Of a DNA stretch of 64,000 nucleotides, positions 1-8,356 are shown piece by piece (within the stretch, counting starts at the first letter, position 1; every line of letters begins with the position of its first letter). The DNA is from Candidatus Zhuqueibacterota bacterium. GTDB lineage: Bacteria; Zhuqueibacterota; Zhuqueibacteria; Zhuqueibacterales; Zhuqueibacteraceae. The stretch lies in the NCBI GenBank assembly GCA_022616415.1, contig JAKEEU010000194.1, positions 1 through 64,000 on the forward strand. The letters are read 5' to 3'. The notes beneath the pieces were generated by a model. The model did no database searches and was not told the DNA's origin. It worked only from the letters and a program-made list of their open reading frames with translations. Position numbers and translations under genes: made by a program.

Positions 1-72
1 CGAGGCGCTTTTTGCCGAAGCAATCTCTTGATTTTCAAAGGATTGCTTCGCTGAAAAACGCTCGCAATGACG
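1..72. repeat. Dispersed palindromic (REP-like) repeat, family A, running off the window edge
   Basis: CGAAGCAATCTC...GATTGCTTCG...CTCGCAATGACG; same core as at 28430-28515. Confidence 0.7.
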
Positions 73-338
73 TTACAAAATAACCCGTAACGAGTATAAA
101 AATGGATAAGTTTATCTCTCATTCCCGCCATCTCTTTCCATGGCACTTGAGCGTAATTCTGTCGTATTGCTTCCGGAACACTTTTAGTGGCCTCGCCGAT
201 GATTTCCAACTTTCGAATGACAGCACTCGAGGTTTTATCATCGAGCTTGAATTGGCCAAATTCCAGATCTTGGACGAATTTCTCAATGGCCTCCATAGCT
301 TCCAAGATGTCTTTTAAATACAGCTTGAAGTCTCTCAT
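1..338 (-). pseudogene. HEPN-domain (DUF86) protein, partner of the adjacent MNT nucleotidyltransferase; C-terminus apparently replaced by repeat sequence
   Basis: Manual minus-strand translation MRDFKLYLKDILEAMEAIEKFVQDLEFGQFKLDDKTSSAVIRKLEIIGEATKSVPEAIRQNYAQVPWKEMAGMRDKLIHFY..., containing RDKLIH; ATGA overlap with the MNT gene; reading frame then enters repeat A. Confidence 0.7.
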
Positions 339-637
339 AAATAAACCATCTCTTGCAAAACGTTGGCCTTGATCTCTTCTCCAAGAGCTTTTTGCGGTAC
401 AATATCAACCTTGCGATTGAGCTTTTCTTCGAGAAATAGACCAAGCCCGACGTAATCGAAAAGATCGGCGCGCTCGTCAAAATCCACCAATATATCCACA
501 TCGCTTTCTCGTTTTTCTTCGCCGCGCACAACAGAGCCGAAGAGCCCCCTCACTTCGGCTTTATATCTCTGTCGAATCTCTTGCCGCTTCTCCGCAAGGA
601 TTTTCAAAATTTCTTCTGCTTTCATCGTTTTGCTCAT
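335..637 (-). CDS. MNT-type nucleotidyltransferase (MntA-like antitoxin)
   Basis: GLFGSVVRGEEKRESDVDILVDF motif (GSxxR...SDxDxxV); start trimmed to MSKTMKAEEIL. Confidence 0.8.
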   Translation of the reverse strand: MSKTMKAEEILKILAEKRQEIRQRYKAEVRGLFGSVVRGEEKRESDVDILVDFDERADLFDYVGLGLFLEEKLNRKVDIVPQKALGEEIKANVLQEMVYL

Positions 638-677
638 CTCCGTTTGCTTTGTTTGAAATCGGACATGCCTACAGCAA

Positions 678-706
678 AGTATAGTCATTACAGCGGCAAA
701 ATGCAA
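678..706 (-). promoter_or_regulatory. Predicted sigma70-type promoter for the MNT-HEPN pair
   Basis: Minus strand TTGCAT-17 nt-TATACT; near-copy at 1576-1604. Confidence 0.5.
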
Positions 707-730
707 ATCTTTTTGCATTTTCATCTCTGT

Positions 731-1540
731 TCACTTCTTCATCACCGCCACCAAATTCCCGTCCGCCTCTTCAAACGGCGGAAACAACTTAATCTCGGCA
801 AAGCCAAGCTGCTTGGCAAAAATTTCAAGATTGGTGGCGTTGAAAATGTGCAAGTGCTCCAGCGATTTCAACGCGCCCCAACGTTCTTTCGACTCGCGCG
901 CTTGCGGTGCAGCGCCGTCCGGCGTTTGGGCGACGAAAAGGCCGCCGGTTTTCAAGATACGATAAATGCCGCTCATGTCGCGGCGCGGCTCTTCAAAATG
1001 CTCGATCACATCGATGGCGGAAATCACGTCAAATGTGTTATCGTGAAATTGCGTCTGTACGTCGATAAATCTTTGTGAGAAAATGTTATTCGCAAACTGT
1101 TTGAATTTTCTTTGAAACGGCATCATCAACTCCGGCACCAATTCGACGCCGTAGACGTTCCAATTATGCGCAATCGCCGCCGCGAGCAAAAAGCCTTTGT
1201 TGCAGCCGATATCGAGCCAGGTTGGCTGCGCCTGCCGATTCGAATAAAGCGAAGCGACAAAATCAAAAATCCGGTTCGCCCGCGCCATGGATTTGTCAAA
1301 ATTGCGAACTTGCGTAAATCCACGATACGGCGCGACCGCCTTGCGCCGCCAAGCTTTTAACATGCCACCATCGTAAGCATGGTATAGTTTGGCCGTCGGC
1401 TGCACGTTGTCGACGTAAATTAGGCCGCAATGCGAGCAGCGTACGTAGTCATGCGAATCGACGGCGGCGTAGTGATTCACATTTTCGGCGCTGCTGCAAA
1501 TGAAGCATGAACGCATTGAATATTTCCGGGAAAAGGGCAA
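731..1540 (-). CDS. Class I SAM-dependent methyltransferase with N-terminal Cys motif
   Basis: CFICSS...CSHCG N-terminus; WLDIGCNKGFLL and FDVISAIDVIEHFEEP motifs. Confidence 0.85.
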   Translation of the reverse strand: MPFSRKYSMRSCFICSSAENVNHYAAVDSHDYVRCSHCGLIYVDNVQPTAKLYHAYDGGMLKAWRRKAVAPYRGFTQVRNFDKSMARANRIFDFVASLYSNRQAQPTWLDIGCNKGFLLAAAIAHNWNVYGVELVPELMMPFQRKFKQFANNIFSQRFIDVQTQFHDNTFDVISAIDVIEHFEEPRRDMSGIYRILKTGGLFVAQTPDGAAPQARESKERWGALKSLEHLHIFNATNLEIFAKQLGFAEIKLFPPFEEADGNLVAVMKK

Positions 1541-1575
1541 CCATACAACCAGACTTGTCTTCTAAAAACTAACAA

Positions 1576-1604
1576 AGTATAATGATTGCACAGGCAAAAT
1601 GCAA
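1576..1604 (-). promoter_or_regulatory. Predicted sigma70-type promoter for the methyltransferase
   Basis: Minus strand TTGCAT-17 nt-TATACT about 35 nt upstream of the start. Confidence 0.5.
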
Positions 1605-1653
1605 ATCTTTTTCGCAACGATTTTGCTGCGGTTGAAATATCTGTTGTGTGTTT

Positions 1654-4600
1654 TCAATATGGCAGGTCAGGACAGGCAGGCTCGTAGGGTATGTCCGCAC
1701 CGATGAATCGGTTCCTTTCATCTGACGTCAGGTTGCGTCTGGTCTTTTCACAAACCATATTAGCCAAAATCTCGGTGCGGGTAATCCAAATGCGGATCGT
1801 CCCGTCATCGCTTCCTGAGATGAGGCTTTGGCCATCCGGGCTAAATGCCACCGAATTTACTGCCCTCTCGTGGCCACGCAGAATAATCGGCCGGGCATCT
1901 TGATGGAAAAAATCCCAAAGTCGAACGGTTTGGTCCGCGCTACCCGATGCAAGTGTCCGGCCATCGGCGTTAAAGGCCACCGATAAAACACCCGCATCAT
2001 GGCCATCCAGTACGATCGGGCTCGCGTCTGGCTCATGCAAATCCCAAAGTCGGATGGTTTTGTCGGCGCTTGCGGAGGCCAGCAGACGAGAGTCCGGGCT
2101 GAATGCCACTGCATGGACGCCACTGTTGTGGTCACCGAGAGACGTGGGATCATTAGGAAATTGGCGCGAATCCCACAACAGCACACTTCCATCGCCGCGC
2201 CCCGCAGCCATCATTTCGCCGTTTGGACTGAATGCCACCGACTCAAAACCGAACTCGCGCCCATAGAAGATTTTTGGACTTTCGGTTGGCTGATACAAAT
2301 CCCAAAGTCGCACGGTCCAGTCGAGACTGCCGGAAGCCAACCACTGTCCATTCGGGCTAAACGCCACAGAGAGCACGGCAGATTCGTGCCCTCGCAAAAC
2401 TTTCGGTTCGGCATTGGGCGTGTTCAAATCCCATACTCGTATGGTATGATCAGCACTGCTCGATGCTAATTTCCGGCCATCCAGGCTGAACGTTACTGAC
2501 TCGACCCCAAAATCATGTTCGCGCAGAATCCGATCGGATTGATCCAATCGCCATAGCCGCACTGTGGCGTCGTAACTGCCGGAGACGAGGGCACGGTCAT
2601 CAGAATTGAATGCAACAGATTTGACCGGGCCGGTATGGCCGTGCAATTCAGTCGGGATCGCTGCCGGCCGGCGCAAATCCCAAAGGCGAATCGTGGCGTC
2701 GGAGCTGCCGGAGGCCAGCATGGCGCCATCCGGACTGAATGCAACGCTCCTCACCCAACCTTTGTGGCCGCGTAGAACGACGAACGCGGAGTCAGGTTGA
2801 TTGATATTCCATAAGCGTATCGTTCTGTCCTCGCTCGCTGAGGCAAGTTGCTGGCCGTCCAAACTGAATGCGACCGACAAGATCCGGCCTTGGTGGCCAT
2901 GCAAAATTTTTGGAACCGCATTTGGCCGTCCCAGATCAAATAGACGCATGTCCGCATCGCCGCTGCCAATGGCCAACTTCTGCCCATCCGGACTTAACGC
3001 CAAATTTTTGATCTCGCGCAAGTGTTGATAAAAAATCTTTGGCGGAGCGGTTGGATCATGCCAATCCCAGAAACATACAGTTCCATCGGCGCTGCCCGAC
3101 GCCAGGATTTTTCCATCCGGAGAGAATCTTATTGCATTGATCTCACTTTTGTAGTTGAGTTGAATGCTGCCGCCATGATCGAGTTGGCCGAGGTTCCAGA
3201 GCCGAATCGTTCCGTCAGCGCTGCCCGAGGCGAGAATTTTGCCGTTCGGGCTGAACGCGACGGCTCTCACTTCATTCGTATGGCCTTGCAGGAGCATGGC
3301 CTCAAGGTTGGGTTGATCCGGATTCCAAAGCCGCACGATGCCATCCGCGCTGCCGGCCGCCAAAATTTGGCCATTCGGGCTGAACGCGACAGACCTGATG
3401 GCGCTGAATTGGCCGCGCAGAACGGCAGGGGCGCGATGGAGTTGGCGCAAATCCCACAGTCGCACCGTGCCGTCCTCGCTGCCGGAGGCGAGAAACCGGC
3501 CATTTGGACTGAACGCCACGCTCCAAACCCAATCCGCATGGCCGGCCAACACGGCGCTGAAATAACGAATGCTCAACACTTCGCGCAAGGCCGCATCGAC
3601 TTGCGGCAAAGCATGAAGCTGATGCCGCTGATCGAAAAGATAAGCTTGACGCGCCAGCAATGCGCCGCGTTCGTGCTGCCCTTGGCGGATTTGGCGTGTG
3701 GCTTCGGCAACAAGTGTTTGCACGATGGAAAACCAGCGCAAGCGATCCGACTTCGATTTTTGGAAATAGGCAAATGTGGCTGCTCCCAACGCGGCGAGAA
3801 ACAAAACCGCGAACGCCGTTAAAAAAAGCCGTAGCCGTTGCAATTGGCGTTGGCGCGCCACTTCCTTATCGTGCTCGGCTATGACGATGGCCGCGCGGCT
3901 GGTCCGCACCAACTCGCGCAGCGCGGCATCGTAACCGAGATCCACGGCATCCGGACAGGTGAGCCACCGTTCGGCCTCGCGCAATTCAATTTCGTCGAGC
4001 AAGCCGCCGCTGCCGCTGCCAAGGCGCATCCATTCCGTTGCCTTGGTTTCCAACCGCCGTCGCGTTTGCTCGGCCTCGCGCCGCTCCGCAAGCCAACCAT
4101 TGAGGGTGGGCCAACTGTTAATGAGCACTTCGTGAGCCATGTCCACTTTCCGGCCACCTTCCCCTTCTTCGCCGCTGAGGGTGAGCAAGCGATTGTCCGT
4201 CAAGTGGCGCAAGGTCCGTTCAAACAACAGCGGATCATCGTCAGTGGAGCGGAGAGCAGCGACCGGTTGTTGGCGGCGCGTATCCGCGCGGCCCTCGCCA
4301 AATTGCACCAAGCGCAGGAAGATACGCCGGGCAATGCCGCGCTGATCTTTATGAAGTTGGGCCAGCGTGGCATCGGCTTTGATAGTGAGCGCGACGGCGA
4401 GGCCGCTCCGTGTACCCTCGCCTATATGGTCGTAAACGTAGCGAGGAATAAAACGCCGCTGTTTCTTTTCCCAGAGCAGCGCCATGGTCTCCTGCACCAA
4501 AGGCAGCACGCCGGGCTGCTCATCGGCTTCCACATCAGCGAGCAAACGCTCTAACAGTCCGATTTCGAGATAGACGCCAAGATTCTCCGCGGGTTTGGCA

Positions 4601-5613
4601 ATGGCATCCAGCAAAGCCTCGCCAGCCAGTGGCGCGATCTCAAGCCGTTCGCTGGAGGCCACGGGCCAAAGCGCGGTGCGCATCAAATCGTTGTGGAAAA
4701 AATCGGAGCGCATGGTGAGCACGAGAAAGCAGTTTTCCACTTGGCGCAGCGCTTTGATGGCGGCAATGAAAGCGGTCTCAACCGGCTTGGGATTTTGGGT
4801 GAACAATTCCTCGAACTGGTCGATGATGAGCAGAAGATGTTTTGCCGAAAAGTTTTGCGTCAGTATTGTTTTACCAAGCGCCTCGGGATTGGAAACGCTC
4901 GCGAGAGGGATGTTCAAGGCTTGCGCGAGCGCTGACATCGGGGCGTTGCCGGGGCGCAGAGTTTTGATCAGCCACTCTCCCGGCTGTTGCTGGTGGAGGC
5001 CGGGAATGAGGCCCGCAAAGACAAGCGAGGATTTGCCAGAACCGGAAGGGCCAATGACGAAGAGATAGTTGTGATGGCGCAGCCGGCGGCGCAACATTTC
5101 GATCTCTTGCTCGCGGCCGAAGAAATGGCGCGCGTCGTGCTCGGAAAAAGGCACCATACCGGGATAAGGGCAGGGAATGCGCTCTGGCTCCGGCTCCGGT
5201 TGGTCGAGCAAGTGGCGGAGACGCGCCATCTCGTTTTCCCAATTGGCCTCGCCGGTGCAATCTAAATGAACGAGGAATTCAACGTGCAGCGGCAGCTCAC
5301 AGGGTTGCAAGAGAAGAGGGATCAGGCGATCACGCCGTTCCGTAATGCTCGCGTGAGCAACAAGCTGCTCGCCGAAAATGGACCACTCGTCGTTCACAAA
5401 GGCGGGACTGAAAACCAACAAGGTGTAACGGCTGGTGGTAACGGCGCGCTCAAACTCTTCAACTATCGGCGCGCCGGGACGAAAGTCTTGCCGGGTGATG
5501 AGACGTTCAGAAGTCAAACCGAGCGCAGGCAGGAGATAGCCGCGAATCCATTCCTGGTCCGCATCGCTGCTGAGAATGAAGAGATCGTGCTTGTGCTCGG
5601 TTGGTTCGATCAT
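1654..5613 (-). CDS. TIR - nSTAND NTPase - transmembrane helix - 14x WD40 protein
   Basis: N-terminal TIR-like region (HDLFILSSDADQEW...LLVFSPAFVNDEW); PYPGMVPFSEHDARHFFGREQE and Walker A GPSGSGKSS; hydrophobic FLTAFAVLFLAALGAATFAYF; 14 WD40 repeats counted in the translation. Confidence 0.9.
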   Translation of the reverse strand: MIEPTEHKHDLFILSSDADQEWIRGYLLPALGLTSERLITRQDFRPGAPIVEEFERAVTTSRYTLLVFSPAFVNDEWSIFGEQLVAHASITERRDRLIPLLLQPCELPLHVEFLVHLDCTGEANWENEMARLRHLLDQPEPEPERIPCPYPGMVPFSEHDARHFFGREQEIEMLRRRLRHHNYLFVIGPSGSGKSSLVFAGLIPGLHQQQPGEWLIKTLRPGNAPMSALAQALNIPLASVSNPEALGKTILTQNFSAKHLLLIIDQFEELFTQNPKPVETAFIAAIKALRQVENCFLVLTMRSDFFHNDLMRTALWPVASSERLEIAPLAGEALLDAIAKPAENLGVYLEIGLLERLLADVEADEQPGVLPLVQETMALLWEKKQRRFIPRYVYDHIGEGTRSGLAVALTIKADATLAQLHKDQRGIARRIFLRLVQFGEGRADTRRQQPVAALRSTDDDPLLFERTLRHLTDNRLLTLSGEEGEGGRKVDMAHEVLINSWPTLNGWLAERREAEQTRRRLETKATEWMRLGSGSGGLLDEIELREAERWLTCPDAVDLGYDAALRELVRTSRAAIVIAEHDKEVARQRQLQRLRLFLTAFAVLFLAALGAATFAYFQKSKSDRLRWFSIVQTLVAEATRQIRQGQHERGALLARQAYLFDQRHQLHALPQVDAALREVLSIRYFSAVLAGHADWVWSVAFSPNGRFLASGSEDGTVRLWDLRQLHRAPAVLRGQFSAIRSVAFSPNGQILAAGSADGIVRLWNPDQPNLEAMLLQGHTNEVRAVAFSPNGKILASGSADGTIRLWNLGQLDHGGSIQLNYKSEINAIRFSPDGKILASGSADGTVCFWDWHDPTAPPKIFYQHLREIKNLALSPDGQKLAIGSGDADMRLFDLGRPNAVPKILHGHQGRILSVAFSLDGQQLASASEDRTIRLWNINQPDSAFVVLRGHKGWVRSVAFSPDGAMLASGSSDATIRLWDLRRPAAIPTELHGHTGPVKSVAFNSDDRALVSGSYDATVRLWRLDQSDRILREHDFGVESVTFSLDGRKLASSSADHTIRVWDLNTPNAEPKVLRGHESAVLSVAFSPNGQWLASGSLDWTVRLWDLYQPTESPKIFYGREFGFESVAFSPNGEMMAAGRGDGSVLLWDSRQFPNDPTSLGDHNSGVHAVAFSPDSRLLASASADKTIRLWDLHEPDASPIVLDGHDAGVLSVAFNADGRTLASGSADQTVRLWDFFHQDARPIILRGHERAVNSVAFSPDGQSLISGSDDGTIRIWITRTEILANMVCEKTRRNLTSDERNRFIGADIPYEPACPDLPY

Positions 5614-5640
5614 GCGTGGGTTCTTTCAGGAAACTTGGAA

Positions 5641-5694
5641 GTCGGACTTGCACAGGAGATCATTTGAGCTTTCTAAAACATGAGCAAGTCCGAC
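5641..5694. repeat. Inverted repeat, family C
   Basis: GTCGGACTTGC (5641-5651) / GCAAGTCCGAC (5684-5694); related hairpin at 43248-43310. Confidence 0.7.
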
Positions 5695-5706
5695 CGTTCA
5701 AGCTTT

Positions 5707-8346
5707 TTATTGCGCTAAAAAGCTGATTCTCACGCCGCCAACGATGATGAAGTCCCCCTTGGTCGAGGGAGTGGCTTTATCATGAAATACATAACCCATT
5801 CCACCATGCAGCCAGATATTTGATAGGATCCGCCCTCCCATCAAATTCCCGATGTTGAGCGCGCCGGGAGAAAGCGCAATCCATTGCCGGTCAAGATCTC
5901 CGCTGGCAGAAATCATGGGGAATGCCACAACTCCCGAGGCCCCGCTTTCGCCGTAATTGAATAACGTCACCCCAACGCTGCCCGTGCCTTTTGAAACCGA
6001 TGAAGTGGAGTTTAAATCCACTCCGAAATTGATGTTAAAGTCTTTGTTAACGCCTGGTTTGGGAGGAATATCTTCGACCGTGGTCGTATCATACCGGAAA
6101 CGCTCAAAGAATGCCGTGGCAACTCCAAGACGGCCGGGAGCTTCGTACTCAACGAAGACCGAGCCGCGGTACAAGCCCTTGTTCTTGAAGACGTCGACTT
6201 CAGCTTTCCAGAGGGAGGAGGAGTCTACCGGTTGCAGCATGAAACACTGATCCGGTTGCATGCTTAGATTCGGCTGATCTGGTTGACTAGTCGTCTGCGG
6301 TGGTTCGACTAATAGCGTAACCCCGCGAATTGGGTATTTATTAGGATTATCCAATGCCACGAAAACAGTTCTCTCCGGCCCAAGTACAGGACTTCCAACG
6401 ATACTTCCCAAAACCTCCCTTGCCCCCGCTGCTAATTGTGTCGGGCTACGTTTGTACCCAAGGATTGATGCGCTTGTAATGTTCCCAAAAGTCTCAATTG
6501 TAGCATCAGTCTCAAAAGAGCCAATCATATCAGAGTTTATCTCCGGGTCTCCGGATTTAAGTCCCCAGCCAATCTGGAATGCGCAAAGGACGTTATAGTT
6601 GGCCTCCATTGCTGAAAGGAAATGAGAGGAGAAAGTTGTCAGTCCGCAAAGTGTGGAGTAGTTTTCTGTCTTGTTGGCGGCCACATTCTGCAGGCTCGAA
6701 ATCGCGTGAGCATTAAGCGTAGATCCTGATGAAGGGGTGAAATCACTATTTGTAAGCTGCATGGTGTTTAACAAGTCGCCAGAATTATCCCCCGCGTGTA
6801 TAAAGATAATTCCCCGGTTAAATCCCCTATTGTTAATCCCCGTATAACGGCTCCAAAGACGTTTATTAGAATCAATAGAATCAGGTTGATTCAACGCCGC
6901 AGTGTAGGTAGTTTCGATTTGTGCTGCTGACAGATTCAACGTCCCTCCGCCCGCGGCAAATTGTCCTGACGCAAGTGTGTTCCCAATCCAAAAGAAAAGC
7001 AGCCCGCAGTGATTCTCAAAGTCAGTCTGATTGGCTGATCCAAGATCTCTCCTGAGAAAATCGTTGATTGCAGTCCTGAGTTGCGCTAGAGTTTTTGTAG
7101 CGCCGGAACCGTCATAGAGAGTTTCCAACAAAATATCCTGCTGCCGGAATCCGCGGCTATTGATAAGAACATCGCGCACACGATTTGCCATACTGAGGTG
7201 ATGGTTGTAATCGGGACTATGGCCAACGACAATCACGGCATATCCTGCAGGTTGGGTGGATGAAAGAGTGAAACTGGAACCTGAAGGTCCTGGCGTGCAG
7301 TTGGCAGGCGGCGGTGCAAGAAAAATTGATGCCGGGGCGGTACTCGCGTACAAAAGCTGTTTTGAGTTTTTATCCGAGCTGCCGTAAGAGTCGAGAATAA
7401 CTTTTGTGGTTTCAGCCGTAGCCTCGATTTGATAGATGCCGGACGGTCCTGCTTGAAAATCGGCGCTGAATTTTCCACTGCTACTATCGGGTAAAACAGT
7501 GATGGCGTCCTTCTTGCGGTCAGGAGCAGTAACACTAATTGTGATTTTCGCGCCACGCGCATAATCTGGCGTAATCTGACCCAATACCCGTAGCGTCTTC
7601 GGATCCTTCCGATAACGGAAACTATCCTCGGCTGAAACCGTCAGGCGGAAGGGGCTGCGTTTCACCTCAAAAAAAATAGGCTCGGCAATCACCGAATCAG
7701 GACCACTGGTGGCGTTTTGCCTTTGCCAAACAGCGACGGCTTGCCACCGCCCATGTTCCGAGAAGACGTGATTGATATGGTACAAACCTTTCTCATCGCC
7801 TTTGGTTTTTAGGATGGTCTTTCTGTGACTGGGTGATATTAAATTGACCTTGATTGAAGCAGCAGGTTTTGCCGGGATAGCCCTGCCTTCCATACTTTGT
7901 GGAAGGTTCTTATCGAGCTGACCACTCGGCGGAACATCCACGACAAGCTTGGGGCTTTGCTCTGTCGCCTCGACAATATTAAGCCAGGCCTGCAAAGTAA
8001 CGGTTGTATCGGCGCCGGAGGCGATTATGAAGAGCCGGTGCCTGCCGATGTGCTTCTCATTTCTGGCGCTCACTTTCAGGCGAACGAGTACCGGCGTGGT
8101 AACTTGAGTCGCTTGGTCCTTCGGAAATTGAATACTCAGGACGGGATCGGCTTCTGATTGCGCACGAAGATTTACCGGTATCGCCTTATTCCCTTTTGCA
8201 AATACCTCGACCCAATAATACGCCGTATCTCGAGCGGTGATGGTGCGGGAAAAATGGTCAATGGACAGACGTAGATCCGCCCCTTCTACACCATTTCGAA
8301 GGCAAAACAGCAGCGCGAGGCTAACCCATCTTAAACTTATTCTCAT
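5707..8346 (-). CDS. Secreted multidomain protein with an apparently inactive caspase/C13-like domain
   Basis: N-terminal signal-like segment; GYAVIVVGHSPDYNHH...GFRQQDI...LLFFWIGNT...GIIFIHAGDNSGDLL resembles a C13/caspase-hemoglobinase fold with altered catalytic positions. Confidence 0.6.
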   Translation of the reverse strand: MRISLRWVSLALLFCLRNGVEGADLRLSIDHFSRTITARDTAYYWVEVFAKGNKAIPVNLRAQSEADPVLSIQFPKDQATQVTTPVLVRLKVSARNEKHIGRHRLFIIASGADTTVTLQAWLNIVEATEQSPKLVVDVPPSGQLDKNLPQSMEGRAIPAKPAASIKVNLISPSHRKTILKTKGDEKGLYHINHVFSEHGRWQAVAVWQRQNATSGPDSVIAEPIFFEVKRSPFRLTVSAEDSFRYRKDPKTLRVLGQITPDYARGAKITISVTAPDRKKDAITVLPDSSSGKFSADFQAGPSGIYQIEATAETTKVILDSYGSSDKNSKQLLYASTAPASIFLAPPPANCTPGPSGSSFTLSSTQPAGYAVIVVGHSPDYNHHLSMANRVRDVLINSRGFRQQDILLETLYDGSGATKTLAQLRTAINDFLRRDLGSANQTDFENHCGLLFFWIGNTLASGQFAAGGGTLNLSAAQIETTYTAALNQPDSIDSNKRLWSRYTGINNRGFNRGIIFIHAGDNSGDLLNTMQLTNSDFTPSSGSTLNAHAISSLQNVAANKTENYSTLCGLTTFSSHFLSAMEANYNVLCAFQIGWGLKSGDPEINSDMIGSFETDATIETFGNITSASILGYKRSPTQLAAGAREVLGSIVGSPVLGPERTVFVALDNPNKYPIRGVTLLVEPPQTTSQPDQPNLSMQPDQCFMLQPVDSSSLWKAEVDVFKNKGLYRGSVFVEYEAPGRLGVATAFFERFRYDTTTVEDIPPKPGVNKDFNINFGVDLNSTSSVSKGTGSVGVTLFNYGESGASGVVAFPMISASGDLDRQWIALSPGALNIGNLMGGRILSNIWLHGGMGYVFHDKATPSTKGDFIIVGGVRISFLAQ

Positions 8347-8356
8347 TTTACATCTC

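Noticed and set aside
1800-3600. Regularly spaced similar DNA segments resembling a tandem-repeat or CRISPR-like array
   Set aside because: Period of about 130 nt corresponds to WD40 coding repeats; no conserved short direct repeats with unique spacers.
1691-3822. Plus-strand ORFs with repeating FGLNATD/PSGLNAT motifs that look like a repeat protein
   Set aside because: Antisense translation of the WD40 repeats (SVAFSPNG) in the minus-strand TIR-nSTAND-WD40 gene.
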